Shown: positions 10,951-22,526, numbered from the stretch's first letter. The stretch is DNA of 64,000 nt from Copromyces sp. CBS 386.78 (GCA_030685235.1 MU839085.1:372001-436000); one strand, 5' to 3'. Made by a program: numbers and translations. Notes: a model not told the origin generated them from the letters alone.

Positions 10951-13447
10951 ATGACGAAGCCCCAGGGTACAGGTGGGAAGAAGAAGAATCAGTTGACGCT
11001 TGCTCAACTGGCTGCTTACGATGATATCCTGACGGATGCGCTCGTCGATCATGTGAGTATTCGTTATCCCTCGGTGCTTGACCCGGTAGTTCTGGCTGCA
11101 CTGCGCATGCGAATTGATCACTAACCCGTCTTCTCCCGGGCAGGCGTACTACTGGACAACCATCCCCAAGAACCGCACATCCTACCACCCATCCAGAGGT
11201 ATCAAGGAGGAGGACATCACAAAAATCATCCAGAACCACCTAATCGTCGATCCCGACATTGCGACCGCCGAGGAGAAACTGCTTGCCACCGACGGACTCA
11301 AGAGATTCGCCAACACGCTCAAGACCCCCCGAGAACAGAATGACTTCAAAGCGCACCTGCGCCGCTACATGTCCATCTACCTCCCCGACTGCCCCTTCGA
11401 GGTCAACGCGACAAATCGCTACACCATCGTTACGTACGAGGCCAGCATCACGGCCCGCCGCTTCATCAAGCGCAACGAGACAATCAAGTATCTGGCTGGC
11501 ATTCAGGTGGTGATCACGCCAGAGGAGGAACTGGAGATGTCGTTGCGCAAGAAGGACTTCAGCCTGATTGTCAGCAGCAGGAGCAAGTCGACCAGCTTGT
11601 TCATGGGCCCGGCGCGGTTTGCCAACCATGACTGCAATGCGAATGCCAGGCTCATTACCAGAGGGCAGGCAGGCATTGAGATCATTGCGTGCAGGAACAT
11701 TGAGGTCGGCGAAGAGATTACCGTCACGTACAGCGAGAGTTACTTTGGCGAGAACAACTGCGACTGCTTGTGTGCGACGTGCGAGAGCAACTTGCGGAAC
11801 GGCTGGAGGCCCGTGGACGGCGGGGAAGCGGTGGTCCAGAAGAGTATCGAGGACGAACAGCAGCAGCAGCAGCCGACCGATTCATCAACTCCTTATTCGT
11901 TCCGGAGGAAGAGGCGATATGGGAGTACCGCTCTTCAGGCGGCTTCGCGCACTCCTTCGGTGACGCCCGACATGCGTCCGCGCGTTCTGCGCAAGTCACA
12001 GAGCCAGATGTTGTTGGGTGAGCGGTTGTCTACCACGGATTCTGGTGCGCAGGGACCAGGGACAGATGGTCAGAGCAGCCGCAAGCGAGCGTTGGAAATG
12101 GGTACGCCCCCTTTTACGCCTACCAAGAAGCAAAGAACCACCCAGTACCCGGTTGTCCCGATTGCGCTTTCGACGGCGCCTTCCAGGGGAAGTTCGGATA
12201 ACGAAACGAGCAGAAGCCCTCTTTCGTTCAGCACGACCAATGATAACGTTACGGACGCCACGTCCCAGGGCAGCGAAAGCCCGGGACCTATCATTCTCTC
12301 ACCAGAACCGACTCCCATTAAGCAGGCGATAGGTTTGTTGAAGCAGGAAGAGGGCGTCAATGAGGTTGCTGTTCAGCAGGTTCCCGAAGCTTTCACGCCG
12401 CCGTCTAGCCAGCCAACAGAGCAAGAGCCGCCGGTGGTGCGCCCTACATTTGAGCGTATGGCTGCGCGAGATAGGATGAGCATAGCCAACCTCATTTCGG
12501 GGCCCTCGAGTCCTATTCCGCCTATTGTTGTCTCGGTAGCAGAGGTGACAACGCATAGACCGAAGCCTCAGAGTCAGCAGATCCAGAAGACGGAGAATAG
12601 TATCAGTGTTTGTCAGACGTCCACTCTGGAGGTCGTAGAAGCTCCAGCCCAAACAGAGGCTCCGGTAGTCAAGACCGAGAGCCCAGTCAAGTCCATCGTC
12701 AGTCAAGTCGAGAAAATCACCGAAATGCAAACTAGGACAAAATCCACCCCCTCAAAGTCCAAGGCTTTGAAACCCACCACCGCCACCGCCTTCCCACAAC
12801 ACCACCTGATTCCAGCACCAGCAGCCCCCAGCGGCCGCGTCCCCCGCGACTACACCCTCACGCCCCTTTTGTTGTCGGAGCCTGAAACCGCCTGGATCAT
12901 GTGCACCCACTGCGCCTCGGCCTTTGTGCAAAAGAACGCCTACCTGACCAAGTCCACCTGCCCGCGGTGCGAGCGCCACTCCAAGCTGTACGGGTACATG
13001 TGGCCCAAGACGGACAAGTACGGACCGAACGATAAGGAGGAGCGGATTCTGGATCATAGGATGATTAATCGGTTCTTGACGGCGGAGGAGGAGGCGAGGG
13101 CTAGGGGGAGGGTTTATTGGCGGGAGAGGATGGGGAGTAAGGGCAAGTCCAAGTCTTTGGCGCCAGAGAAGGAGAACGGGGAGAAGAAAGAGCAGGGGGG
13201 GCAGCAGCTGGTCAAGAAGGAGCAGAGTCAGGGACAGGGACAGCAGCAATACGTCCAAGAACGATTTGCCGTCCGCAGCAAGAAAAAGGTCAACAAAGTC
13301 CAGGTTAGAAGCACGGTGCCGACGCCTATGAACATGATTTTCACGAAAAAGGATGAGGCGGCCGAGGCGGCTGCCCTTGGGTTGAGGAGGAGCGGAAGGG
13401 CGAGAAGGGTCAGTGCTAAGCTTGCTGATTATGAGTTGGACTTTTGA
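10951..13447 (+). CDS. SET9: Histone-lysine N-methyltransferase SET9 (H4K20, KMT5 type)
   Basis: A nuclear enzyme that transfers methyl groups from S-adenosylmethionine to lysine 20 of histone H4 (known for the Set9/Suv4-20 family). Exon 1 is 10951-11052 (34 codons, ATG after a CTTGCACC context). A 91-bp intron (GTGAGT, ACTAACCC branch, GGGCAG) follows, then exon 2 at 11144-13447. The product is about 801 residues. The family N terminus (QLTLAQLAAYDDILTDALVDH then AYYWTTIPKNR) spans the junction. The SET core at about 140-260 includes GPARFANHDCNANARL near 190-203 (cofactor/substrate motif), EEITVTYSESYFG near 222-234, and a post-SET-like Cys cluster (NCDCLCATCE). A long Ser/Pro/Gln-rich disordered region follows. 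A second Cys group near residues 620-660 (MCTHCASAF, CPRCERH) lies before a basic tail ending in RRSGRARRVSAKLADYELDF. Confidence 0.95.
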
Positions 13448-14677
13448 TGACGGTGCCGATGAAGGTGATGGAGGAAGGGATATGGGGATACATATGAGAG
13501 ACGAGAGACGAGGTAATGGTTTTTTTTTTGACTGGACTGCCAAGTCAATGCGAGGCAGTCAGTGGATGTGGAGGGGGATGGAAGCCAGCGCTGGGTTTAA
13601 TCGTAGTGCGATGTGCGATGAATTAGGTATATGGATATGGTACATGGGTAGGTAACAAACAGCATATTTAGCGTGGGCGTCAATTGAGCTGTCTTTTGAC
13701 ATCGAAGCTTTCCATTATTTGTCTGGGTTTCGACAGTATTATCGTGAGTTTCGAGCATCTGAGCGCACCTTTTGCAGAAACCAGCGCACAGACCACTCCA
13801 GTCCTTGTACCGTACATTTCCTCCGTTCTCGTGGTTTGAAACTTTCGAAAACAGCTTCGTTGGACCATGGACGCTTGCGGATAGAACTGAGACTCTGAAG
13901 AAACTGTTTCACTATGATCGCAGTGAAGCTCAATCAAGCTCAGCTCAGCTCGAGCTCCCGCAACCGGTATATCTTTTCATCATTCAGGGTTCTTCTCTTC
14001 AACTGAATTTTGTTACGAAAATGGTACGGTACTGATCGTGTATTGTTTCTTTTCGGTCGTAGCAGCCAATTACAAGCTTGGAAAGCCCCGTGGACCTGCA
14101 GCTCGCCAGCTCCACCTGGGGCCCCCTCACCACCCACCAATCACCGCCACTCCCCATTTTCTTTCGTTGTGGGGCGGATGGGGGGTCGGTGAAAGGGGGG
14201 GTGTGGGGGTGGGTGTAAGAGAGGTCATGTAACAGAGACTAGTTAGCGTGGGACTTCACAACGTACTCGTCGCAATACAACCAACATTCCATCACATTTC
14301 ATGCAAGAAGTTGGTATCAGCCTGATACGTTTTCCCAGTCTTATACACTCTGTCCAATTCCATATTGTGAATGTAGTTACCCCATTATCTTTTTTCTTCA
14401 TTTTTTTTATAAAATTTTACAGACTCCTATCACAAGAACCGCACTAACAAACCTTTAAGGACTGTAATAGGCAGCACTAGCAGTGCGTTGCGGCCCCCAG
14501 TCCCAGTTCGTACAATTGTTTACCATTGTGATTGCTTGTGCAGCGCGCCACCGTAACAAAATCAATCCAGCCACCCAAACACGTCGACGCGCGCAAGGTC
14601 AACCGCAGTCCACAGTCCAACAACTGACATCTTTTTCAACTCTTTAGTTCTTAACATCACCATATCGTTAGCCCACC
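13448..14677. other. Intergenic region between SET9 and the BTB gene
   Basis: Includes the SET9 3' flank and the BTB gene promoter with a T-rich block (about 14390-14420). Short ORFs on both strands at 13680-14140 overlap each other and lack protein-like features. Confidence 0.5.
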
Positions 14678-15707
14678 ATGTCTGAGAGCTACAACGAAGA
14701 TATCATCGAGGACTCTCCCGCCGCTCCCTCGGGCGACGTCGAGATGGCCGAGGGTGCTGAGACCGCTGCCGAGGGCGGCGACGCGCCCGCCAACAAGGAC
14801 GAGCTCCCCTTCGCTGAGGAGTCCGCCGACTCGCCTGCTCCTCCTCGCGTCACCTTTCTCCAGTACCTCGCGAGCCCCATCGTCACCTTGATCGTCGGCA
14901 CCGGCGATCAGGAGACCGTCCTTACTGCCCATCAGTCTCTCCTTGTCCAGAGCCCGTGGTTCGCTGAGGCTTGCGCCGACTTTACTGATGATGGCAGCGT
15001 ACGTTTCCCCCCGTGTCGTGTCGCACTAGTTTCCCTTCCTCAAGGACAGAAAGCTGACCGAAAGAAACAAAACATAAAAAACAGCCCCGCCAAATCGAGC
15101 TCCCTAGCGACGACATCGACGCCATGGGCTGCTTCCTCGAGTTCCTGTACACAGGCGACTACTTCCCCAAGAAGGTGCCCGGGCAGCGTACGTTGGAGAA
15201 GGACCCGTCGATCCCCGAGGTCGACCTCACGGGCGAGCAGCTCCTCAAGCACGCGCGCGTGTACACCATTGCCGAGAAGTTCGGGCTCACCAACCTCAAG
15301 AACCTGGCGTCGTCCAAGATCCACTGCGTCAACTCGACCGCCAAGGGCGAGATCGCCTACGCCCGTTATGTCTACGAGTTCACCGCCAAGGACGACACGT
15401 CGATCCGCGCCCCTGTGGCCAACTTCTGGGCTACCCGCTCGCACACCCTCCGCGCCGAGGCCGAGGACGAGTTCAGGAACTTGTGCTTGGAGTTCCCCCA
15501 GTTTGGTTACGATGTGCTTAGTACGTGCTATCTATCTCTGTTGTTGTCTGGTTTTGGTGATGGTGGAGATTATCAGGGAAGTTGCTGACAAAAAGAAAAC
15601 AAACAGCCCGCGTCCTCGACGAGAAGCTCAAGCGCGAGCGCAACGAGAAGATGCACCCCGGTACCGCCAGCGCTCGCAAGCGCCCCAGGCACAGCAGCCA
15701 GGCTTAA
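14678..15707 (+). CDS. BTB/POZ domain protein
   Basis: Three exons: 14678-14998, 15085-15520 and 15607-15707. The introns (86 bp each, GTACGT donors, AACAG acceptors) restore one frame of 285 residues. An acidic Ala/Glu-rich N terminus (about 55 residues) is followed by a BTB/POZ fold: VTLIVGTGDQETVLTAHQSLLVQSPWF (about 69-95), IELPSDDIDAMGCFLEFLYTGDY across the first junction, and then LLKHARVYTIAEKFGLTNLKNLASSKI. This is the classic BTB run to the helix after the domain. The C terminus is short and basic (SARKRPRHSSQA), possibly nuclear. Fungal BTB-only proteins of this form are common and mostly uncharacterised. They often act as dimerisation or Cul3-adaptor modules, which is family knowledge and not shown here. 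Confidence 0.85.
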
Positions 15708-16733
15708 GCTTAAGCGGCGGCGACGACGACAAAGACACGTATCATTACCTGAAGCGTGGGATCTACTACTATCGATATCATCATCAACATCATCATCATC
15801 AGCCGTTAAAGAATGGTGGAGGAGGATATCATATGGTGGTAGGAGGGCGACGACGACGCGTAGACAAAGGGGTAGCAGGATATGTAGTAGGAGAGGAACG
15901 ACCAAAAATGAAAGGTTGGGATTGGTTTATATCATATCATACAACACCCGAAGAGAATTGTGTTTTGCTTGCTTGCTTGCTTCGCCCAAAAGAAACCCCC
16001 CCCACCAAAAAAAAAAGGAATCTCGGCGTTAGCGCAGGAAACAAACCATATCAAAGGGGAATTCTATCATTACATCGATCAATCAATCAATCAACCATCA
16101 GCTTTTTTTCTTTTGGTAAATCATTCCATCTTTATCATGCGAAAGGGCTACGTAGGAAATAATGCAACTGCTTGTCTCGTCTCGTCTCGTCACTTCTAGT
16201 TGGATCGGATCGCGTCGCGTCGCGTCTCGTCTATCTATAATCAGCTGGCTTTCCTCCGTCCTTTACGGTTACTGTGTAACACCACTCTACGTATCAAAAG
16301 CGAAGAGAAACTGCTGTGTAGTATAAGCCTAATGCCTCTACATTCTTCACACATTATTACAAAAACGCGCGTGACAGCAGAAGGATACTCATCAACACAC
16401 GTTGGTGGAAGGACGCGTCAATCATTTATTTTTTGCAACTACCAACAGTCGTTATCCCCCAAACCAACAACAACAAGCGAGTGGGAAACAAGAACCAACA
16501 ACGCCAAAGTAACGTAATATCTTAATGGTCATCATATTTTTTTCTCCTACCACACTTCCAATCTTTTAGCCACCAAAACAGCTGAGGTTTAACTATCTCT
16601 CCCTGCTACCTACGTGTTATAAAACCAAAAGACTGGATGTACACGAGAATCAGATAAGTGCCCAGCCACAGCTAGTTGACTGCGCTGATAAACTTATAAC
16701 TAGCGCACATACACCAATCATCGCACAGTCCCG
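15708..16733. other. 3' flank of the BTB gene and upstream of tRNA-Asn
   Basis: Contains CAT/CAA triplet runs, TGCTTGCTTGCT and TCGTC tandem motifs (about 15965-16230). No gene is supported. Confidence 0.5.
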
Positions 16734-16807
16734 TCCCTCGTGGCGCAATTGGCTAGCGCGTCAGACTGTTAATCTGGAGGCTGTAAGTTCGATCCTTACC
16801 GAGGGAG
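16734..16807 (+). tRNA. tRNA-Asn (GTT)
   Basis: A 74-nt cloverleaf without an intron. The acceptor arms TCCCTCG and CGAGGGA pair perfectly. The D arm is GCGC..GCGC, and the anticodon stem TCAGA/TCTGG encloses loop CTGTTAA with anticodon GTT at 16768-16770. The T arm GTAAG/CTTAC encloses TTCGATC, and the discriminator is G. A T8 run follows 8 bases later. Confidence 0.97.
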
Positions 16808-17845
16808 GATTCATATTTTTTTTGTGTCTTTTTTTTGTCTTTTTTTTTTTTTTTTTTTTTTTTTCACAGTCATCGGCTGCCGTCTGTGTCGTCGGGCGTC
16901 CAAATTTCTACAACAACAACAACAACAACAATAACTTTCTTTTGGTCGTCGTCGTCGTCGCCGTCGCTGTTGCTGTTGTAGTTCGCAGTCGCATTTCAAT
17001 CCACGCTGTTCAAGAATTAAGAGAGCGCGGTTGAGACTGGGAAAAGAAAAGAGTGAGGTCAGTCACGGACAGTCCAGTGACTTTTGCTTCTCCTTAACCT
17101 CCACATGTTTAGTTTTGTTTTGTTTCTTTCGCTGTGGTGCTTCGTTTTAGTTTGCTTGTTGAAGTGAGGTTAGTTAGTTCTACGCAGCCTGAATGAGGGG
17201 GGGAGGCTGAGGGAGTCCAGACTCAGACTTAGAGACGCCAGCCGGCCCGCCGGGCAGACAGGCCGGGGAAAAGCGAAGTTGTAAAGATGCTGATGATGGA
17301 ATAATAATTGAAGCGGTCATGATTTTTAGAGACGGACAGTAAGTACTTTGAGCAAGCATTTAGGAAACTTTCTAAATACCTCTGTGGGGATGGGACTCGG
17401 GAGCGAAGGGGTAAATGAACCTCATCAGGTTGTTTTCTTCTGCTCAAAACGCTTATCCAGACAAACAAACAAACAAACAATTCCTTCCACCTTCACCTTC
17501 GTCTAAGCAGCGATCCCACCATCTGTTTAATTGTCAGCTTGTCTGTCGTCCTTGACGTCCCGAAACTAAAAGGTGTTCCTTTGCACCGATCGACTCATCA
17601 TTACTACCGTTTGCTCTCCATCACCATTCCCAATTCCCTAACCCCGATTCCCCATCTAATCTCTCGTCAGTCAACTCAATGCAATCCCGTCCAACCCAAC
17701 CCTTCTCACGCAAGGACGACAAGACTGAACGACACCACACTGCCAGACAGTTCTCGTTACTTAACCCCGAGGGTAACCAAACCCCCCTTTTTCAAGTTCC
17801 AACCCAACCCAAACATCGCATCCATCAACTAAACCCAAACAAACC
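16808..17845. other. Simple-sequence region downstream of the tRNA
   Basis: Long T runs (16826-16864), a CAA repeat (about 16909-16931), a GTC/GTT triplet tract (about 16946-16980), a CAAA run (about 17461-17480) and a CT-rich leader-like stretch to 17845. No gene is supported before 17846. Confidence 0.55.
16816..16823 (+). terminator. RNA polymerase III terminator of tRNA-Asn
   Basis: A run of eight T shortly after the tRNA, with further T runs to 16864. Confidence 0.8.
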
Positions 17846-17944
17846 ATGCTCGGACGGGCAGCGACAAGACTTTCAAAGTGGTGTCACTTGTTATTCGTTA
17901 CTCGTACCTTCAATGCAAAAGTTGGCTGGCGGCGATTACTCTAG
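17846..17944 (+). CDS. Possible 32-residue microprotein with a basic amphipathic start
   Basis: An ATG in an AACAAACCATG context follows a long CT/CA-rich leader and opens a 32-codon frame. It begins MLGRAATRLSKW, rich in Arg and small residues without acids, like a mitochondrial presequence, and ends at TAG. It could be a first exon, an upstream ORF or noise. No downstream exon was found. Low confidence. Confidence 0.18.
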   Translation: MLGRAATRLSKWCHLLFVTRTFNAKVGWRRLL

Positions 17945-18256
17945 AGTGATGAAGTCGAGAGAATAGGTTGTGGTGCTCGTGTTTCTCAAAAAAGGTAGAA
18001 GCATGCTCGGGTGTTGGAAACGGCAGGACGGAATTTCAAGAGTTCGGATAAGCTTCCGAAGACTGTCAAACAGATGAATGAGCAGGAAAGTCGACGAAGA
18101 AAAAATGGATTGTGGTGTGCGCGCCTTTGGCAATAGTTGCACAACCGCACAACCATCACACATGCAGACATGACAAGCCTGATGACACAGCTCAGAGCCA
18201 AATATCTCATTATTCATAACCGCATGCTGACATGTACCGTCTCTACCCAAGCGCAG

Positions 18257-19150
18257 TCACTCCTTCTCGTCATGCTTCCACCCCAACACCCTCTCAATCT
18301 TTTCCACATTCCAAAACCCCTTGTTCTTGCCCGAAATATCGCCCTTAATCTTGGTACCGGGCCAATACTTGTCAACCAGCTCCTCATTCGACAGTTTCGC
18401 ATCCTCTCCAACCACACACCTCTCCGGACTGACCACATTAAACACCTCGGCCCCCTCAAACCTATTACTGTTCTCCACCGCCGCCAGACACGCCCTGGCC
18501 GTCGCCTGCGGATGCACCCACCCCCAAAGCTGCTTGACAGCCACCTCGTTATCCTCCTGATAATCCTTCTCCACGTCCTTCTTGGGCGCCACCTGATGGA
18601 TCCTCAAGCACGCAATCTTCATGCCGGGGAACCACCTCGCCACGGATCTCGCCTGTGTCTCGGCCTCCTGCTTGGCCAGGGCGTACGCGTCCGTGGGGTC
18701 CTGGTTGATTTCCTCGTCGATGGGCAAGTAATCGAACTTGAGCGGCTGGTTCGAGTACACCAGTCCGATGGCGTTGACCGAGGAGGCATAGCAGAACTTG
18801 TGGATGCCCAACTCGGCGGCGGCGCGCATGCCGTTGAAGGCGGCGCAGACGTTGTTGCTGTGCACGAGGTGGTCGTCCTTGTCGACGGGGTTGGGGATGG
18901 CGGCGAGGTGGATGACGGCGTCGCAGCCCTTGAAGGCTTTGAGCAGGGCGTCGTAGTCGTTGGCTGCGTCGGCGGTGCGCATTTCCGTGTGGGGCGTCGA
19001 GGTGTCGGGGTCTTGGTGGGTGCGGTCGATTTGGACCGTGGCGTGGCCCTGGCTGGCGCAGAGCTTGACGACTTGTCTGCCGACGGTACCGCGGGCTCCG
19101 GTGATGGCGATCTTCATGGCGGAGGAGAGGAGGCGGGAGGTTATTTGCAT
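18257..19150 (-). CDS. NAD(P)-dependent epimerase/dehydratase (extended SDR)
   Basis: A single-exon gene of 297 residues. The better start may be Met12 (at 19117), which puts the Rossmann motif at the very N terminus: MKIAITGARGTVGRQVV, with the TGxxGxxG nucleotide-binding loop. Other extended-SDR signs are VIHLAAIPNPVDKDD near 99-113, a catalytic Ser in the CYASSVNAIGLVYS segment, and the Tyr-x3-Lys pair in DAYALAKQEAE. Proteins of this type act on sugar nucleotides or small carbonyl compounds in the cytosol; the substrate cannot be told from sequence. Length and motifs are complete. Neighbours give no pathway hint. Confidence 0.88.
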   Translation of the reverse strand: MQITSRLLSSAMKIAITGARGTVGRQVVKLCASQGHATVQIDRTHQDPDTSTPHTEMRTADAANDYDALLKAFKGCDAVIHLAAIPNPVDKDDHLVHSNNVCAAFNGMRAAAELGIHKFCYASSVNAIGLVYSNQPLKFDYLPIDEEINQDPTDAYALAKQEAETQARSVARWFPGMKIACLRIHQVAPKKDVEKDYQEDNEVAVKQLWGWVHPQATARACLAAVENSNRFEGAEVFNVVSPERCVVGEDAKLSNEELVDKYWPGTKIKGDISGKNKGFWNVEKIERVLGWKHDEKE

Positions 19151-19937
19151 GTAATTGTGTAATTGGGTCTTGTTGCGGTGGTGTAGAGGTGGTTTGTTTG
19201 GTGTTGTGGTGGTGTTGATGGAGGATCGAGAGGTCTAGAATTAGCGGAAGGGGACGCTTTATGGGAAAAGAGTATGACGTTTACGATGTTCTTCCTGTCG
19301 AGCTGCAATGACCGTTGAATTGGGCAAGAATGGCTCGATAGCGAGACCAACGGGCAAGAAAACATTGGTGACATCATCGATGTTGGGCGTTGTGCCAAGC
19401 GTGCCAAGAGGGATCGTTGGGTGAAAAAAGACACGTATAACCCTAACCCCCTTTGTTAAGGGACTGAACAACTCGGTCGATTCGACGTTGTAAACAATAA
19501 GCATTGAGCTTTCTGCGCTGTTTCATTACCGAATCCAAGACCCCTTGATGAGAATTGGGGGCAGGCTCAATTTGAATGCTCATCAGCCCAAGCTGATTGC
19601 GAGATGTAAGAGCACCGAGGGGGGTCCGAACTTGATAATTGTCCGACCCCTCCACCGCCACGGCCATCAAGGTTCTCACCACTCAAAAGTCCAAAAGCGA
19701 ACAATTGGAAAGCGCCAACTCTCGACCACCAACTCCTTCCAGTCAAAATGGGATATCACAATGGACGCGGAAACTACTTTACTAAAGCCCGTGGTGGTTT
19801 CCCGTCTTCCCAACTCAGCTTGCTATATGATGATCACTAACCCTCCCCCCATAAGCCGAGCAACAACTGTTTACTAATCTCACCAATGTAGCACACTCCA
19901 TCCAGCAACCATACCGTCTACCAAACCAACATCGATC
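19151..19937. other. Divergent promoter region between the epimerase and C2H2 genes
   Basis: Holds short ORFs on both strands of no clear quality. No gene is supported. Confidence 0.45.
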
Positions 19938-20567
19938 ATGTCACCGACCCGCCACGCTTGCGCTCAGCGCTTCGGCGAAACCATGGCCCCCGCCGTCGAC
20001 CCTTGTCCACCACAAGAAGCTCCCATGGTGAAAAAGAAAAGAGGAAGAAAGAACAAAAAGACCAAGTCGCAGGATGAAACAAATGCGGTACAAGTAAAAA
20101 TACCGTGGGTGCTCACGACACTCGGAAACCTGCTTGACTACGTCCAAGACTGGATTCCTGGCTATCACTTTGCCAAAAGAGTAGTCAACAACTTGTACAG
20201 AAGAAGCACAAGCCCCACGGCGTCTCTTACCATCTTCTCGGTCTACACGGTTACCTCATCCGACCCCATCGTCAGCATGGCCAAAAAGGAGAGAAAACGG
20301 CCAACCACGCACAAGAAAAAGCCCACGAGTACTACTACTCCGGCAAGCCCCGTTCAGAAATCTAAAGAGGCTCCCAAGCCCAAGTTGCCGTTGCCCCAGC
20401 CGCCCTCTCGACGGACCTGCAGGGATTGCCATCAAGTCTTCGAGTCGAGAAACGAACTTTTTAGGCACATCAACATGAATCACTGGCGGGAGGCTGTCAG
20501 GGAAAGGTGTCAGCTTGAGCAGGCTCCGCTTGAACAGCAGGCCAACAACAGCTCTCAAGGACCGTAA
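19938..20567 (+). CDS. Lys-rich protein with a single C-terminal C2H2 finger
   Basis: A 209-residue open frame (alternative start Met16 at 19983). Two Lys/Arg-rich tracts (about residues 31-44 and 113-135) look like nuclear localisation signals. A Pro/Lys linker leads to one C2H2 unit, CRDCHQVFESRNELFRHINMNH (about 167-188). The tail is Gln/Glu-rich. The finger type with a CxxCxxxF..L.RH.....H layout is common in fungal proteins of unknown role. The TAA stop overlaps a GTAAGA sequence (20566-20571), so a spliced 3' extension cannot be ruled out. A decayed second copy of the finger lies 300 bp downstream. Confidence 0.6.
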   Translation: MSPTRHACAQRFGETMAPAVDPCPPQEAPMVKKKRGRKNKKTKSQDETNAVQVKIPWVLTTLGNLLDYVQDWIPGYHFAKRVVNNLYRRSTSPTASLTIFSVYTVTSSDPIVSMAKKERKRPTTHKKKPTSTTTPASPVQKSKEAPKPKLPLPQPPSRRTCRDCHQVFESRNELFRHINMNHWREAVRERCQLEQAPLEQQANNSSQGP

Positions 20568-20703
20568 GAGCCATCCATGTCCCATTCCTTACAGTATTCG
20601 GTCAACGTGGTGTGGATTTGGGGTTAGCTGGAGTAACAACCGGAACCTAAAGCCCAACTCAGGATCAATCGACAAGCCCCATTCAAGAACAGCCGACAGG
20701 GTC

Positions 20704-20826
20704 AGCCTCGCCCTCCCGACGAACCTGCCGTAGGTGCCATCAACTCTTCAAATCGAGAAAGGAACTTTTTAGGCACATTAATATCTATCGCTCCCGGTGC
20801 CCGAGGAATGACCGGAGCGGTCGATG
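20704..20826 (+). pseudogene. Decayed duplicate of the upstream C2H2 finger
   Basis: This segment translates as PSRRTCRRCHQLFKSRKELFRHINIYRS in one frame and matches the finger region of the gene at 19938 (20398-20487), both in protein and closely in DNA. The last zinc-binding His is lost (Tyr/Arg in its place), the frame ends at TGA 20824-20826, and no start is present. It looks like a local duplication that has decayed, or an exon no longer used. Confidence 0.6.
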
Positions 20827-21083
20827 AAGGAATGGCGTTCTGTCGTGAAGGGGACCATAATACACGGAGCAACGGAGCCACGGAGCGTGAGGACCTAGCG
20901 AAGTACATTTCAGCCGAGAAAGGTTGGGCGGTGTTGGTGGACACTGCCTGGTATCATATACACACAATCACGAGTTCAGATGATGCAATGATCACCTAAG
21001 ATAAGGGCATGTCCAGCGCAGCAGAGGTAGTACCAAGAAAATCATTATTCTCCATTAGCTACCTGAGGTATGTGTTCATGTTG

Positions 21084-22526
21084 TTATTCTCCTCCTCCTA
21101 CTGGCCCCCCTTCAGTTCTCGTTACCGGTCCACGTCCAGAACTACCTCTAGCACCCCTTCCACCTCCGCCTCCCCTAGATCCTCCTCGTCCTCCTCTACC
21201 ACCCCCATTTTGCCTTTGTGCCCGGGTAGTCATAGCACTACCATCACCATTTGTCGTCGTCGTCGTCGTCCAATAACTATCCGGCAAACCTACCGACACG
21301 GGGGGCGCTGCCCCTCCATTGTTGTGACTCGATCCTGCATGTGGTCCTGCCGCAGGTCCTCCTCTACCTCTACCTCTACCTCTAGCAGCGGCAGCCATGG
21401 CCCGTTGAGTAAAGGTTGAGTACTGGTAGTTTGGTGCCCCTCCTCGTCCTCCTCCTTCGCTGCCGACGCCGCCGACGCCGACGCTGCCGCCGACGCCGAC
21501 GGGACCACCGATTAGACTAACTAGGCCGTTGAAAACGGGGCCGCCGCTGTTGTACATGTAGCCGTTGACGCCGCTGCCGTTCAGGTTCAAATTGGGGCCG
21601 TTGACGCCGCTGTAAGTGTAAGGAGAAGCATTAGGAGAGCCAGTGCTGGGATTTACGTTGCGCTGGTTATGGTTATGGTTATGGTTATGATTATAGTATG
21701 TAGTAGCACCATAACTGGAAGTCCCACCACCACCACCTCCAGATCTACCAGGCGCACTGTTTGTTTGGCCTGAATGGCCTGTATGGCCAGTATGGTAAGG
21801 CAGTGGAGGGGGCGCTCCACCGGCTGGGTTATCATAGACTGCCCCTGGGTAGTATCCTCCCCTTCCTTGCCTGTCGTCGTGGTGTACATATCCTATTTGT
21901 CCTACATATCCTCCTCCTGCGTGCCCTCCTCCCCTTCCACCACCACTGCTGTCACCATCAGGGGTAGGGGTAGATTCCATGTGCCCCGGCCCCAAGACAC
22001 CTGCTGTATAGCTATGGCTATGGCTATGGCGTCTACCATTCGTACTAGACAACCCGGCCCTACCACTACCTCTAGAACTACTGGTTCCTTCCCCCCCACC
22101 TCTTGAATGCGACATGGACGTGGGCATACCCCAACCAGGTGGACTAGCCCCCGCCGTGATGGTGGTACCAGTCATGATTGGTGTCACAGGCGAGTCAGCG
22201 TTGTGAGTAGTGGTTGTGGTGGTGGTGGTGGTGACCGTGGTGGTTACTAGGATCCCTCCACCGAGGCCCTGGAGGCCTCCGTCGTCCATGTCTGGGCCGC
22301 TGCTGTTGGTGGTGGAAGTGGAAGAGGTGGAACTGGAAGAGGAGGTGGTGAAGGGGTCATTATTGGGGGTAGATGGGCTGCCGCCGTTGGATGAGGGGGA
22401 GGAGTTACTGTTTGGTGGAACGTTGCCGTTGGTGGTGGTAGTAGAGGAGGAGGTGGTGCCGTTGGTAGAAGAGGCATGCTGGTTACGGCGGCGGGTGACG
22501 GAGGATGACGCTTTTGGGGGTGCCAT
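21084..22526 (-). CDS. Low-complexity Gly/Ser/Thr-rich protein with C-terminal RGG boxes
   Basis: A single open frame of 480 residues with no globular domain. The layout is: N-terminal Ser/Thr/Asn-rich tracts (about 1-75), a run of Thr after ILVTTTV (about 92-108), a His/Ser patch (HSHSHSYT), Gly/Tyr-rich sequence, a His-Asn repeat (NHNHNHNHN, about 285), Gly/Val repeats, then RGRGRGRGG and GGGRGGRGGSRGGGGG near the C terminus. RGG boxes usually bind RNA and are arginine-methylated, and such proteins often form condensates (family knowledge). I do not recognise an orthologue. Long ORFs in other frames here come from the repeats. Confidence 0.55.
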   Translation of the reverse strand: MAPPKASSSVTRRRNQHASSTNGTTSSSTTTTNGNVPPNSNSSPSSNGGSPSTPNNDPFTTSSSSSTSSTSTTNSSGPDMDDGGLQGLGGGILVTTTVTTTTTTTTTHNADSPVTPIMTGTTITAGASPPGWGMPTSMSHSRGGGEGTSSSRGSGRAGLSSTNGRRHSHSHSYTAGVLGPGHMESTPTPDGDSSGGGRGGGHAGGGYVGQIGYVHHDDRQGRGGYYPGAVYDNPAGGAPPPLPYHTGHTGHSGQTNSAPGRSGGGGGGTSSYGATTYYNHNHNHNHNQRNVNPSTGSPNASPYTYSGVNGPNLNLNGSGVNGYMYNSGGPVFNGLVSLIGGPVGVGGSVGVGGVGSEGGGRGGAPNYQYSTFTQRAMAAAARGRGRGRGGPAAGPHAGSSHNNGGAAPPVSVGLPDSYWTTTTTTNGDGSAMTTRAQRQNGGGRGGRGGSRGGGGGRGARGSSGRGPVTRTEGGPVGGGE

